DNA of 43,443 nt from Rhodocyclaceae bacterium. GTDB lineage: Bacteria > Pseudomonadota > Gammaproteobacteria > Burkholderiales > Rhodocyclaceae. The notes beneath the pieces were generated by a model, which was given only the letters and a program-made list of their open reading frames with translations, ran no database searches and was not told the origin of the DNA. Shown piece by piece: positions 1 to 12,696 of the stretch. Both the position numbers and the translations under genes were made by a program. Position 1 is the stretch's first letter. Every line of letters begins with the position of its first letter. The DNA lies in assembly GCA_028713915.1 (NCBI GenBank), contig JAQTNK010000036.1, forward strand, positions 1 through 43,443. The letters are read 5' to 3'.

Positions 1-969
1 GTCGTGCCGCCGCAGATGCGCGAAGGGCCGGAATGGTTCCAGGGCACGGCCGACGCCGTGCGCCAGAACCGCAACCTGATCGCCATCCATCGCCCCGACC
101 TCGTCGCCGTCTTCGGCGCCGACCACATCTACCGCATGGACCTGCGCCAGATGGTGCGCTTCCACCGCGAGCAGCAGGCCGAAGTCACCGTGGCGGCGCT
201 GCCGGTGCCGCTGCCGAGCGCCGGCGATTTCGGCATCATCGCCGTCGCCGCGGACGGCCGCGTCGTCGATTTCAAGGAGAAGCCGGCGCAGCCCGCGCCG
301 ATGCCGGGGCGGCCCGACCACGCCTACGCCTCGATGGGCAACTACCTCTTCAATACCGGCCTTTTGCTCGACGCCCTCGACGAAGCCGACCGCCGCGGCG
401 AAAGCGATTTCGGCCGCCACGTGCTGCCGCGGCTGATCGGCGCCAGCCGCGTCTGCGCCTACGATTTTGCCGGCAACGCCGTGCCCGGCGTGCGCTCCTA
501 CGAGGAGCCGGCCTACTGGCGCGACGTCGGCACCATCGACGCCTACTACGCATCCAACATGGACACGCTGGGCGCCGAGCCGCGCTTCAACCTCTTCAAT
601 CCGTCCTGGCCGATCGCCTCCAGCCACTACCAGGGCCCCAGCGCCCGCATCGTCGACGCCCGCATCCACAACAGCCAGTTCGGCGACGGCACCTTGATCA
701 AGGGCGCGACCATCCGCAACTCGATCGTCCGCCACGAGGTGATGATCGAGGCCGACGTGCACATCGACGATTCCATCATCATGGACTACGTGGCGATCCG
801 GCGCGGCGCGCGGCTGCGCCGGGTGATCGTCGACCGCTTCAACGAGATCCCGGCCGGCGCGCGCATCGGCTACGACGCGGCGGCGGATCGGCACCACTTC
901 CACGTCACCGCCTCCGGCATCGCCGTCCTGGCGCGCGGCGCCGTCGGCACCGGCGCCGGCCTTTACTGA
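1..969 (+). CDS. glgC: Glucose-1-phosphate adenylyltransferase (ADP-glucose pyrophosphorylase), 5'-truncated by window edge
   Basis: Makes ADP-glucose from glucose-1-phosphate and ATP, the committed cytoplasmic step of bacterial glycogen synthesis. The frame is already open at base 1, so the start lies upstream; by comparison with the usual 420-430 residues about 100 N-terminal residues are missing. Visible family segments are GTADAVRQN just inside the window, FGADHIYRMD of the nucleotidyltransferase fold, FKEKP, YASMGNYLFNTGLL and YWRDVGTIDAYYASNMD. These are followed by the hexapeptide left-handed beta-helix (FGDGTLIKGATIRNSIV, then IIMDYVAIRRGARL). It ends 10 bases before glgX on the same strand and is probably the upstream member of one glycogen/trehalose operon. 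The enzyme is normally controlled allosterically by glycolytic intermediates, but the N-terminal effector region is not in view. Confidence 0.95.
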   Translation, partial: VVPPQMREGPEWFQGTADAVRQNRNLIAIHRPDLVAVFGADHIYRMDLRQMVRFHREQQAEVTVAALPVPLPSAGDFGIIAVAADGRVVDFKEKPAQPAPMPGRPDHAYASMGNYLFNTGLLLDALDEADRRGESDFGRHVLPRLIGASRVCAYDFAGNAVPGVRSYEEPAYWRDVGTIDAYYASNMDTLGAEPRFNLFNPSWPIASSHYQGPSARIVDARIHNSQFGDGTLIKGATIRNSIVRHEVMIEADVHIDDSIIMDYVAIRRGARLRRVIVDRFNEIPAGARIGYDAAADRHHFHVTASGIAVLARGAVGTGAGLY

Positions 970-979
970 GCAGCGCACC

Positions 980-3132
<2,153 letters not shown>

Positions 3133-3136
<4 letters not shown>

Positions 3137-4983
3137 AGCGCCGCCATCGGATGCCGTTCGGCTGCGCGGTCGAAGACGGCGGCGTGCACTTTCGCCTCTG
3201 GGCGCCGTCGGCGCGCACGGTCGATTTATGCCTAGAGCATGACACGGAGTACGCCGAACGGCCGATGACGGGCTCGCCCGACGGCTGGTTCGAACTCGCC
3301 GCCGGCGATGCCGGGCCGGGCAGCCGCTACCGCTTCCGCATCGACGGCGGCCTCGCCGTGCCGGACCCGGCCTCGCGCTGCAACCCGGACGGCGTGCACG
3401 GGCCGAGCGAAGTCATCGACGCGGCGGCCTTCGACTGGCACGACGAAGCCTGGCGCGGCCGCCCCTGGCACGAGGCGGCGATCTACGAACTGCACGTCGG
3501 CGCCTTCTCGCCCGCGGGCACTTTCGCCGGCGTCGCGCAGCGTCTCGACCACCTCGCGGAGCTCGGCGTGACGGCGCTCGAATTGATGCCGGTCGCGGCT
3601 TTCCCCGGGCGGCGCAACTGGGGTTATGACGGCGTCCTGCCCTTCGCGCCGGCCAGCTGCTATGGCCGGCCCGACGAGCTCAAGGCCCTGGTCGACGCGG
3701 CCCACGCCCGCGGGCTGATGGTCCTGCTCGACGTCGTCTACAACCATTTCGGACCGGAGGGGAACTACCTGCACGCCTACGCCGCGCCTTTCTTCACCGG
3801 CCGCCACCGCACGCCCTGGGGCGAAGCGATCGACTTCGACGGTCCCGCCAGCCGCACGGTGCGCGACTTCTTCATGCACAACGCCCTTTACTGGCTGGAG
3901 GAATTCCACCTCGACGGCCTGCGCCTGGACGCCGTGCACGCCATCGCCGACGAGACCCGGCCGCACATCCTGGTCGATATCGCCCGCGCCGTGCGCGACG
4001 GTCCGGGACGCGCGCGGCAGGTCCATCTGGTGCTGGAGAACGACGGCAACGAAGCGCGCTACCTGCGCCCGGCGCACGGCGCCGCGCCGCTCTACGACGC
4101 CCAGTGGAACGACGACCTGCACCACGCGCTGCACGTCCTGCTCACCCACGAGGCCGACGGCTATTACGCCGACTACGCGGCGGCGCCGCTCCAGCATCTG
4201 GCCCGCTGCCTGGCCGTGGGCTTCGCCTGGCAGGGCGAGCCTTCCACCTACCGCGGCGGTGCGCGGCGCGGCGAATCCAGCCAGGATCTGGCGCCGACGG
4301 CCTTCGTCGGCTTCCTGCAGAACCACGACCAGGTCGGCAACCGCGCCTTCGGCGAGCGCATCGGCGCGCTGGCCGCACCGCAGGCGGTGGCGGCGGCCAC
4401 CGCGCTGCTGCTGCTCGCGCCTTCGCCGCCGCTGCTGTTCATGGGCGAGGAGTTCGCCGCGCCGCAGCCGTTTCTCTACTTCTGCGACTTCGGCCCGGAA
4501 CTGGCGCAGGCGGTGACGCGCGGGCGGCGCGACGAATTCGTCCGCTTCGCCGGCTTCAGCGAGGCGGCGATGCGCAGCCGCATTCCCGATCCCGGCGCCG
4601 AGGAGACGTTCCGCGGCTCCTGCCTCGACTGGCACGGCCTCGCCGACGACGCCGCGCAGCAGGCCTGCCTGGCGCGCAGCCGCGAACTGCTCGACTTGCG
4701 CCGGCGCGAAATCGTGCCGCGGCTGCCCGGCATGAAGCCGGGTGCCGAGGCCTGCCGCTGCTGCGGCGCGCATGCGCTGGTCGCCCACTGGCTGCTCGGC
4801 GACGGCTCGCAACTGGCGCTGGTGGCGAACCTCGGCGCCGCCATCGCCACCGGCATCACGCGCCCGCCCGGCCGCGTGCTCCACGCCGCGCCGGCGGCGG
4901 CGGTGATGGCGCTGGCCGCCGGCGCGATGCCGGCCTGGTCGGTGGTCTGGCTGCTCGACGAAGCGGCAGGCGAGCGGCCATGA
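3133..4983 (+). CDS. treZ: Malto-oligosyltrehalose trehalohydrolase (TreZ)
   Basis: Releases free trehalose from the maltooligosyltrehalose made by TreY. It is a 616-residue GH13 protein. The N-terminal part (FRLWAPSARTVDLCLE) is the beta-sandwich module, followed by the barrel with YELHVGAFSPAGTF, LDVVYNHFGPEGNYLHAY, Asp266 in DGLRLDAVHAI, Glu302 in HLVLENDGNEA and Asp399 in LQNHDQVGNRAFG. These segments separate TreZ from the glycogen branching enzyme. I chose the ATG at 3133 because it overlaps the glgX stop and begins the conserved N-terminal module; the open frame extends far upstream only because of the high GC content. Its own stop overlaps the start of the malQ-treY fusion in the same ATGA fashion, so glgX, treZ and malQ-treY are coupled in one transcript. 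Confidence 0.95.
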
Positions 4984-7900
4984 ATCCGCAGCAGAGCCTC
5001 GACCGCCTGTGCCAGCTGGCCGGCATCGCCGTCGAGTACCAGGATGCCTGGGGCCGCAGCCATCGCGCCGCGGAGGACACCAAGCGCGCGCTGCTGGCGG
5101 CGTTGCAGATTCCCTGCGCGACGGAGGACGAGGTCGCCGCCGCCAGCGACGAACTCGAAGGCCGCGACTGGCGCCAGCCGCTGCCGCCGGTGCTGGTGCT
5201 GCGCCAGGCCGAGCTGCCGGCGCCGGTGCCGATCACCCTGCCCAACGCCGAACGCAGCCGGCGCCTGCGCTGGACGCTGACGCCCGAAGGCGGCGAGGCG
5301 ATCAGCGGGGAAGTCGCCGCCGACGAACTGGCGCGCCTCGATGCGCGCCGCCTCGGCCAGGCCTGGTTCGTGCGCCTGGCCCTGCCCTTGCCCGTTGCGC
5401 TCGGCCTCGGCTACCACCGCTTCGAAGTGGCGGATGCCGACGTCGGCGGCGAAGGCGGTGAGGGCGGCGCGCCGCTCGGCGCCATGAGCCTGATCATCGT
5501 GCCCGCGCGCTGCTACCAGCCGCCGGCGCTCGACGGCGCCGGGCGCGTCTGGGGCGTGCAGGTGCAACTCTACAGCCTGCGCTCGGAGCGCAACTGGGGC
5601 ATGGGCGACCTCACCGATCTCTACCGGCTGGTCGAACTGGCGGCGCGCTCGGGCGCCGGCGCCGTCGGCGTGAGTCCGCTTCACGCCCTCTTCCCCGACT
5701 GCCCCGAACATGCGAGTCCCTACGGCCCGTCGAGCCGCAGCCAATGGAACACGCTTTACCTCGACGTCGAGGCGGTGCCGGAATTCGCCGAGTGCGACGA
5801 GGCCCGCCGCCTCGTGCAAGGCGCCGAGTTCCAGGCCACGCTGCGCGCGCTGCGCGGTGCGGAACTGGTGGACTACGGCGGCGTCGCCGCGGCCAAGGCG
5901 CGCGTGCTGGAAATCCTGTTCGCGCATTTCCGCCGCCATCACCTGGCGCCGCGCAGCACGCGCGGCCGCGCCTTCGAGGCCTACTGCGCGGAAGCCGGCG
6001 CGGCCCTGCTCGGCCTCGCCCGCTTCGAAGCGCTGCAGGAGCATTTCCGCCAGGCCGATGCCGCGGTGTGGGGCTGGCCCGTCTGGCCCGAGGAATACCG
6101 CGACCCGGACGCCGCGGCGGTGGCCGAATTCTGCACGCGCCACGCCGAGCGGGTGCAGTTCCGCCAGTACCTGCAATGGGAAGCCGAACGCCAGCTCTCC
6201 CGCGCCGGACGGCGCTCGTGGGAACTGGGCCTCGGCGTCGGCCTCTATCTCGACCTGGCGGTGGGCGTGGACCGCGGCGGCGCCGAAGTGTGGACGCGGC
6301 GCGCGCTCTACGCCCTGGCGGCCGGCACCGGCGCGCCGCCCGACGTCATCAACCAGCAGGGCCAGGACTGGGGCCTGCCGCCGATGAACCCGCAACGCCT
6401 GCGCGATGCCGCCTACGAACCGTTCATCGCCATCCTGCGCGCCAACATGCGCCACGCCGGCGGACTGCGCATCGACCACGTCATGGGCCTGATGCGCCAG
6501 TTCTGGGTGCCGCAGGGACGGCCGGCGGCGGCCGGCGCCTACGTCGCCTACCCGTTCGCCGATTTGCTCGGCATCCTCGCCCTGGAAAGCCAGCGCAACC
6601 GCTGCCTGGTCATCGGCGAAGACCTCGGCACCGTGCCCGGCGCCGTGCGCGAGGCCATGGGCGCGCTCGGCGCCCTTTCCTGCCGGCCGCTGCTGCTGGA
6701 GCACGATGCGTCCGGCGGCTTTCCGCCCGCGGCGGACTATCCGGTGCAGGCGCTGGTCTCGGTCGGCACCCACGACCTGCCGACGCTGCGCGGCTACTGG
6801 CTCGGCCGCGACCTCGACTTGCGCGCCGGCCTCGATCTCTTTCCTTCCGCCGAAGTGCGCGAGCGCCAGGTGGTGGAGCGCGCCCAGGAGCGCGCGCGCC
6901 TGCTGCTGGCGCTGGACCGCGAACAACTGCTGCCGGCCGACGCCGGCGTCGACCCGGTCACGCTGCCTGACATGACGGCGGCATTATGCCGGGCGATCCA
7001 CGCTTATCTCGCGCGCACGACGACGGGCATCATGATGGTGGCGCCGGAAGACGTTCTCGGCGAAATCGAGCAGATGAACCTGCCGGGCACCACCGCCGAG
7101 CGCCATCCCAACTGGCGGCGCAAGCTGGCGTTGAACCTGGAGAACTGGCGCGGCGATGCGCGCGTCACGGCGCTGGTGGCGGCGCTGCAGGAAGCGCGCG
7201 GGGCGGCGGTGTTCCCGCGCGTCCAGCGCAAGCTCGGCGCGGCGCGCACGCCGCAGGCGAAGATTCCGCTGGCCACCTACCGCATCCAGCTCAACCGCCA
7301 CTTCACGCTGGCCCAGGCGACGGCCCTGGTGCCCTACTGGCACGCGCTCGGCATCAGCCACCTGTACACCTCGCCCTACCTCAAGGCCCGCGCCGGCAGC
7401 GACCACGGCTACGACATCACCGACCACGGCAGCATCAATCCTGAAGTCGGCGACACGGCGGAGCTGGCGCGCTTCGCCGCCGCGCTGAAAAGCCGCGGCA
7501 TGGGGCAGATCATCGACGTCGTGCCCAACCACATGGGCGTGCTCGGCGGCGACAATCCCTGGTGGCTCGACGTCCTCGAAAACGGCCAGGCCTCGGCCTA
7601 TGCCGGCTATTTCGACATCGAATGGCAGCCGCTCAAGGACGACTTGCGCGGCAAGGTGCTGCTGCCCGTCCTCGGCGCGCAATACGGGCGCGTGCTCGAG
7701 GGCGGCGAACTGGTGCTGGCCCTCGACGCCGCGCGCGGCGAGCTGTGCCTGCACTATTACCAGCACCGCTTTCCCATCGATCCGCGCCTCTATCCGCGCG
7801 TGCTGGGCCGCGGCATCGAGCGGCTGGCGGCGCGGCTGGGGCCGGAACACCCCGACACGCTCGACCTCCTGAGCCTGATCACCGCCTTCGGCCACCTGCC

Positions 7901-10148
7901 GGCGCATACCGAGATCGCCCCCGAGCAGGTCGCCGAGCGGGCGCGCGACAAGGAAATCCACAAGCGGCGCCTGGCCGCCCTGGTGGGCCGCAGCGCCGAC
8001 GTCGCGCTGTTCCTCGCCGAGAACGTCGCCGCCTGCAACGGCACGCCGGGCAAGCCCGAGAGCTGGGACGAGCTGCATGCCCTGATCAAGGAGCAGGCCT
8101 GGCGGCTCGCCAACTGGCGCGTCGCCGCCGACGAGATCAACTACCGCCGCTTCTTCGACATCAACGACCTCGCCGCCTTGCGCATGGAGTCGGAGGCGGT
8201 CTTCCGCGACACCCACCGCCTGGTGCTCGACTGGATCAAGGCCGGCATCGCCGACGGCGTGCGCGTCGACCATCCCGACGGCCTGCTCGATCCCGGCCAG
8301 TACTTCCGCCGCCTGCAGCGCGCGGCGGGCGGCAGCGAGACGGCGCGTCCGCTGTACCTCGTGGCCGAGAAGATCCTCGCCGGCCACGAGCATTTGCCGC
8401 ACGACTGGCCGGTCTACGGCACCACCGGCTACAGCTTCGCCAACCTGGTCAACGGCCTCTTCGTCGACGCCGCCAGCGAGCGTCATCTCGACCGCATCTA
8501 TGCCGCCTTCAGCGGCGAGAAACAGGACTTCGCCGAGATCGCCCGGCGCGCGAAGAAGCTCGTCATGCGCTCGGCCATGGCCGGCGAACTCAACGTGCTG
8601 GCGAGCCAGCTGAGCCGCATCGCCTCGGCCAGCCGCTACACCTGCGACTTCACCGTCAATAGCCTGCGCGACGCCCTCGGCGACATCGTCGCCGCCTTCC
8701 CGGTCTATCGCACCTACGTCACGCCGGCCGGCGTCGCCGACGACGACCGCCGCCACATCGACTGGGCCGTGGCCCTGGCGAAGAAGAAGAGCCGCGCCGC
8801 CGACGTCTCGGTGTTCGACTTCGTGCGCGACGCGCTCACCGGAGTGCTTGCCGCCGGCAAGCTGCCCGGCTATGCCGAACGGGTATTCGACTTCGCCATG
8901 AAGTTCCAGCAGTTCACCGGCCCGGTGGCGGCCAAGGGCGTCGAGGATACCGGCTTCTACATCTACAACCGCCTGGTCTCGCTCAACGAAGTCGGCGGCG
9001 ACCCGCGCCGCTTCGGCGTCGGCGTCGCCACCTTCCACCGCGCCAGCCAGGAACGCGCGCTGCGCTGGCCGCACACCCTGCTCGCCACCTCGACCCACGA
9101 CACCAAGCGCTCCGAGGACGTGCGCGCCCGCATCGACGTGCTCTCTGAAATGCCATTGGAATGGCTGCAGCGGCTTCGCCGCTGGCGGCGGCTCAATCGC
9201 GGCAAGAAGCTGCTGGTCGACGCGCGGCCGGCGCCTTCGGCCAACGACGAATATCTGTTCTACCAGACGCTGCTGGGCGTCTGGCCGCTGACAGCGCCGG
9301 ATGCCGCCGGGCGCGACCGGCTGCGCGAGCGCATCGCCGCCTACATGCTGAAGGCGGTGCGCGAAGCCAAGGTGAATAGCGCCTGGCTCAACCCCGATGC
9401 CGATTACGAAAAAGCGCTCGCCGGATTCGTCGCCGACTTGCTGGCGGGCACGGGCAAGCATCTGTTCCTCGACGATTTCCTGCCCTTCCAGCAGCGCGTC
9501 GCCCGCTTCGGCCTGTTCAACAGCCTGTCGCAGACGCTGCTCAAGATCGCCTCGCCCGGCGTGCCCGACTTCTACCAGGGCAACGAGTTGTGGGACTTCA
9601 GCCTCGTCGACCCGGACAACCGCCGGCCGGTGGACTACGCGGTGCGCCAGGCGCTGCTGCGCGACATCGCATCGCCGCCCGATCGCGGCGGCGGCGAACT
9701 CGCCGCCTGGGCGCGCGACCTGCTGGAACACATGGAAGACGGCCGCATCAAGTTCTACGCGACGTGGCGCGGCCTCCATATGCGTCGCCAGCTGCCGCAG
9801 CTTTTCCAGGGCGGCCTCTACCTGCCGCTGCGCGCCACCGGCGCCCGCGCCGAGCACGTCTGCGCCTTCGCCCGCCGCAGCGCGCGGCACGCCGCGCTCG
9901 TCGTCGCGCCGCGGCTGTTCGTGCGCCTGATGAACGGGGCGCCGCTGCCGCTTGGCGCCGCCGTGTGGCAGGACACGCGGCTGGAACTGCCGGCGGAGCT
10001 GGCCGGCATGCGCTTCATCAACGTATTTACCGGCGAGCCCGGCGTGCTCGAGGAACACGAAGGCAAGCCGAGCCTGCCGCTCGCCGCGGCGCTCGCGCAC
10101 TTTCCGGTTGCGCTGTTTTGCGACGCCGAGCCGCCGCCGCAGCGCTGA
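4980..10148 (+). CDS. Fused 4-alpha-glucanotransferase (MalQ) and malto-oligosyltrehalose synthase (TreY)
   Basis: A single open frame of 1722 residues carries two complete enzymes. Residues 1 to about 760 are a GH77 amylomaltase: [27 protein letters not shown], nucleophile Asp499 in [10 protein letters not shown], acid/base Glu547 in [10 protein letters not shown] and Asp599 in [12 protein letters not shown]. Residues from about 765 to 1722 are TreY, a GH13 enzyme that isomerises the reducing-end maltosyl unit to trehalosyl: [22 protein letters not shown], Asp1097 in [11 protein letters not shown], Glu1130 in YLVAEKIL and Asp1374 in [15 protein letters not shown]. The linker (about residues 745-765, ending QAKIPLA) is short. 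All catalytic residues of both halves are present, so both activities are expected. MalQ could lengthen short oligosaccharides that TreY uses poorly. The start overlaps the treZ stop. No frame break was seen at the junction. Confidence 0.95.
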   Translation: MNPQQSLDRLCQLAGIAVEYQDAWGRSHRAAEDTKRALLAALQIPCATEDEVAAASDELEGRDWRQPLPPVLVLRQAELPAPVPITLPNAERSRRLRWTLTPEGGEAISGEVAADELARLDARRLGQAWFVRLALPLPVALGLGYHRFEVADADVGGEGGEGGAPLGAMSLIIVPARCYQPPALDGAGRVWGVQVQLYSLRSERNWGMGDLTDLYRLVELAARSGAGAVGVSPLHALFPDCPEHASPYGPSSRSQWNTLYLDVEAVPEFAECDEARRLVQGAEFQATLRALRGAELVDYGGVAAAKARVLEILFAHFRRHHLAPRSTRGRAFEAYCAEAGAALLGLARFEALQEHFRQADAAVWGWPVWPEEYRDPDAAAVAEFCTRHAERVQFRQYLQWEAERQLSRAGRRSWELGLGVGLYLDLAVGVDRGGAEVWTRRALYALAAGTGAPPDVINQQGQDWGLPPMNPQRLRDAAYEPFIAILRANMRHAGGLRIDHVMGLMRQFWVPQGRPAAAGAYVAYPFADLLGILALESQRNRCLVIGEDLGTVPGAVREAMGALGALSCRPLLLEHDASGGFPPAADYPVQALVSVGTHDLPTLRGYWLGRDLDLRAGLDLFPSAEVRERQVVERAQERARLLLALDREQLLPADAGVDPVTLPDMTAALCRAIHAYLARTTTGIMMVAPEDVLGEIEQMNLPGTTAERHPNWRRKLALNLENWRGDARVTALVAALQEARGAAVFPRVQRKLGAARTPQAKIPLATYRIQLNRHFTLAQATALVPYWHALGISHLYTSPYLKARAGSDHGYDITDHGSINPEVGDTAELARFAAALKSRGMGQIIDVVPNHMGVLGGDNPWWLDVLENGQASAYAGYFDIEWQPLKDDLRGKVLLPVLGAQYGRVLEGGELVLALDAARGELCLHYYQHRFPIDPRLYPRVLGRGIERLAARLGPEHPDTLDLLSLITAFGHLPAHTEIAPEQVAERARDKEIHKRRLAALVGRSADVALFLAENVAACNGTPGKPESWDELHALIKEQAWRLANWRVAADEINYRRFFDINDLAALRMESEAVFRDTHRLVLDWIKAGIADGVRVDHPDGLLDPGQYFRRLQRAAGGSETARPLYLVAEKILAGHEHLPHDWPVYGTTGYSFANLVNGLFVDAASERHLDRIYAAFSGEKQDFAEIARRAKKLVMRSAMAGELNVLASQLSRIASASRYTCDFTVNSLRDALGDIVAAFPVYRTYVTPAGVADDDRRHIDWAVALAKKKSRAADVSVFDFVRDALTGVLAAGKLPGYAERVFDFAMKFQQFTGPVAAKGVEDTGFYIYNRLVSLNEVGGDPRRFGVGVATFHRASQERALRWPHTLLATSTHDTKRSEDVRARIDVLSEMPLEWLQRLRRWRRLNRGKKLLVDARPAPSANDEYLFYQTLLGVWPLTAPDAAGRDRLRERIAAYMLKAVREAKVNSAWLNPDADYEKALAGFVADLLAGTGKHLFLDDFLPFQQRVARFGLFNSLSQTLLKIASPGVPDFYQGNELWDFSLVDPDNRRPVDYAVRQALLRDIASPPDRGGGELAAWARDLLEHMEDGRIKFYATWRGLHMRRQLPQLFQGGLYLPLRATGARAEHVCAFARRSARHAALVVAPRLFVRLMNGAPLPLGAAVWQDTRLELPAELAGMRFINVFTGEPGVLEEHEGKPSLPLAAALAHFPVALFCDAEPPPQR

Positions 10149-10205
10149 GCGCATGAGGACGCGTGGCTCCCTGCTTCATCTCGGCGTGGTGCGACGACGA
10201 AATCC

Positions 10206-10236
10206 GGTAGCGGAAATAGCGGCTTCCGAGTATTCC
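10206..10236 (+). promoter_or_regulatory. Copy 1 of a repeated two-part promoter-like element (GTAGC-N18-GTATT)
   Basis: GGTAGC at 10206-10211 and GTATTCC at 10230-10236 are separated by exactly 18 bases and lie 90 bases before the PAS-GGDEF start codon. The same architecture occurs at 27421-27450, 34761-34791 and 36712-36742, each oriented toward the next gene. That it is a promoter or operator is inferred from recurrence, spacing and position. The responsible sigma factor or regulator is not identified. Confidence 0.55.
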
Positions 10237-10325
10237 GGGTGGCGGCCCGGCTGCGCTAAGTTCGCGGGGAGGAGACTCGCGCCGGCGGCGCAGCACGGCC
10301 CGGCCGAGCGAAAGGATTCGCCACG

Positions 10326-12464
10326 ATGCCCCGACATAAAGTGAAGCAGGTTCATCCCGCGCCACGAGCGAAACGCAAGTTGCCGGGGGTGGCGCAGTTG
10401 CCGGCGAACGACGCCAGCGTCGGGATGGTGAGCCCCCTGGGCGCCGACAACCCCTCGCGCGACGAGCCCGCCGAGCGCAAGCCCGCCGCCTTCGAATGGC
10501 TCTCCGCTTTCGATCAATTGCAGGAGCCGGTGTTCGTCCACGACCAGGACTTTCGCATCCTGCGCTGCAACTCGGCCTACGCCGCCATGGCCGGGCAGCC
10601 GATGGAAGCGATCGTCGGCAAGCCCTATTGGCAAGTGTTTCCCAAGGCGTCCGGCCCGCTCGGTCAGTGCGTCGATGCCCGCGAAAAAGGCCTGACGGCG
10701 GAGAAGTCGGAATTGACCGCCGAGGCGGGCCAGATCTTCCTGAGCCACGACATCACGACTCACAAGGCCTCCGGCGAATTCTGGTACTCGCGGCACATGC
10801 TGGAGAACATCACGGCCCGCAAGCGGGAAGAAGACGAGCAGAAACTGCGGGCGGCGTTTTCGGACGCGATCGTCGGCAGCGCGCCCGGCGTCCTGCTCGT
10901 GGTCGACCGGCAGAACCGCATCGTGCGCTGGAACGCGCGCCTGAAGGCGCTGACCGGTCGTTCCGATGCGCAGTTGCAAGGCGCCGACATCCTCTCGCTG
11001 GTGCGCGACGAGAATCGGGAGCGCATCGCCGCGAAGCTGGCGGAGGCGTTTTCAAGCGGCTACGCCCAGGGTGAAATCCACGTCCAGGGCGACACGCCGG
11101 AGGGCGGCGATTACGTCTTTTCGGCGCAGCGCTTCGAGGTCGGCGGCGTGCCCTACGTGCTGAGCTTCGGCGTCGATCGCGCGGCGATCAAGCAGTCGGA
11201 AACCGACTTGAGCGGCGAGAAGGCGCTGTCCGACACCATCATCGAGAGCGCCCCCGGCCCCTTCTACATGATCGACCAGCAGGGCAACCTGGTGCGCTGG
11301 AATCGCCACTTGAGCGAGCAGACCGGGCTCGCCGACGCGCAGCTGCGCGGCAGTTCGATCCTGTCGACCATCCACGAGCAGGACCGCCCGCTGGCCGCCG
11401 CCAAGTTCCTCGCCGCCTTCGCCATGGGCTACGCGCAAATGGAGGTGCGCGTGCCGACGGCCGACCAGGGCGTCCGCATCTTCTTCAAGACGGCGCGGCG
11501 CTTCGAAGTTGCCGGCGTGCCTTATGTCGCCGGCTTTTGCGTCGACGTCACCGAACGCAAGCAGGCCGAGGACGCGCTCGCCAAGGAGAAAGCGTTCTCC
11601 GATGCCCTCGTCAACAGCGTGCCGGGCGCCTTCTACGTCGTCGACAAGGAAGGCAACTACTTCGCCTGGAACAGCTACCTGAATCGTCTGACCGGCCTGT
11701 CCGACCGCGAGCTCAAGCAGCGCACCTCGCTGCTGACCATCCAGGAAGAGGACCGCCCGCTCGCCGCGGCAACCATGAAGCAGGCTTTCGACAGCGGCTA
11801 TGCGCAGGCGGAATTGCATGTCCTCACGCGCGATCGCGGCGTCCGCCTGTACTTCATGACCGCCCGGCGCTTCCAGGTCGCCGACGCCACCTATCTCGTC
11901 GGCGTCGGCGTGGACACGACGGATCGGCGCGCCAAGATGGTGGAGCTCGAACACGAGGCGCAAACCGACCCGCTGACGCAAGTGGCCAATCGCGGCCGCT
12001 TCATGGAAGTCGCCAGGCAGGAATTCGCCCGCGCCCGCCGCTACGGCCATCCGCTGTCGCTATGGATGCTCGACATCGACCACTTCAAGGCCGTCAACGA
12101 CAGCTACGGCCACCATGCCGGCGACGTCGCCCTGCAGTCGCTGGTGGTGACCAGCCGGCAGGCGTTGCGCGACTGGGACATCATGGCGCGCATGGGCGGC
12201 GAGGAGTTCGCCGTGCTGCTGCCGGAAACCGACACCACGCAGGCGCTGCTGGTCGCCGAACGCCTGCGCCAGACCGTCGCCATGGCCGGCGTTGCCATGG
12301 CGCCGGGCATGATGACGCATCTCACCGTCTCCATCGGCGTCGCCAGCGTGCGCGACGACGACCGCGACGTCGAGGCCTTGCTCGACCGCGCCGACCAGGC
12401 GCTCTACGAAGCCAAGCGCACCGGCCGCGACAAGGTTTCCGTGGCCGAGCCGCGCCCCGACTGA
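10326..12464 (+). CDS. Multi-PAS diguanylate cyclase (PAS x4-GGDEF)
   Basis: A 712-residue, probably soluble signalling protein (no membrane segment seen) that should make cyclic di-GMP. Order: a basic, low-complexity N-terminus (1-55), PAS1 (about 56-165), then three PAS units beginning near residues 178, 301 and 425, then GGDEF (about 540-705). The active-site motif is GGEEF at 624-628, and an intact inhibitory I-site RDWD (615-618) sits the canonical five residues before it, so product feedback is expected. The last three PAS units are alike (SAPGVLLVVD, SAPGPFYMID, SVPGAFYVVD; each followed by RWN or AWN and TGLSD-like turns), suggesting duplication. The ATG at 10326 has an AAAGGA ribosome-binding site about 9 bases upstream. 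The gene stands alone and is preceded by copy 1 of the repeated promoter-like element. The ligand of the PAS domains cannot be told from sequence. Confidence 0.9.
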   Translation: MPRHKVKQVHPAPRAKRKLPGVAQLPANDASVGMVSPLGADNPSRDEPAERKPAAFEWLSAFDQLQEPVFVHDQDFRILRCNSAYAAMAGQPMEAIVGKPYWQVFPKASGPLGQCVDAREKGLTAEKSELTAEAGQIFLSHDITTHKASGEFWYSRHMLENITARKREEDEQKLRAAFSDAIVGSAPGVLLVVDRQNRIVRWNARLKALTGRSDAQLQGADILSLVRDENRERIAAKLAEAFSSGYAQGEIHVQGDTPEGGDYVFSAQRFEVGGVPYVLSFGVDRAAIKQSETDLSGEKALSDTIIESAPGPFYMIDQQGNLVRWNRHLSEQTGLADAQLRGSSILSTIHEQDRPLAAAKFLAAFAMGYAQMEVRVPTADQGVRIFFKTARRFEVAGVPYVAGFCVDVTERKQAEDALAKEKAFSDALVNSVPGAFYVVDKEGNYFAWNSYLNRLTGLSDRELKQRTSLLTIQEEDRPLAAATMKQAFDSGYAQAELHVLTRDRGVRLYFMTARRFQVADATYLVGVGVDTTDRRAKMVELEHEAQTDPLTQVANRGRFMEVARQEFARARRYGHPLSLWMLDIDHFKAVNDSYGHHAGDVALQSLVVTSRQALRDWDIMARMGGEEFAVLLPETDTTQALLVAERLRQTVAMAGVAMAPGMMTHLTVSIGVASVRDDDRDVEALLDRADQALYEAKRTGRDKVSVAEPRPD

Positions 12465-12510
12465 GGAGCCCGGACTGTGGGGCCCGATCAGGCCGCGGCG
12501 GCCACGCGCT

Positions 12511-12696
12511 TCAGCGCCCCGTCGCCGGCGCCGCCGGCGCCGCTGCGGCGGCGACGAATTTCTGATAGCACTCCAGGCCGCAGAAGGCGCCCACGTAGTC
12601 GGAACCTTCCGCCGTCAAGGCTGCCGACGGCGGGATGTCCCGCAGGCAATCTTCGCAGCGGAGGACCGTTTCCGGAACGGGTTTGCGATTTTCCAT
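12511..12696 (-). CDS. Small cysteine-rich DUF3330-like protein
   Basis: A 61-residue protein read from the minus strand, convergent with the PAS-GGDEF gene. I chose the ATG at 12694-12696 because GGAGGTG sits about 7 bases upstream; longer in-frame starts have no such site. It has CEDC near residue 15 and CGLEC near residue 44, in the arrangement CxxC...DYVGAFCGLECYQKF that I associate with the DUF3330 family. These four Cys could bind a zinc ion. The Ala-rich tail has no recognisable domain. The function is unknown; members of this family are often seen on mobile or metal-resistance elements, but nothing mobile is visible here. Confidence 0.7.
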   Translation of the reverse strand: MENRKPVPETVLRCEDCLRDIPPSAALTAEGSDYVGAFCGLECYQKFVAAAAAPAAPATGR

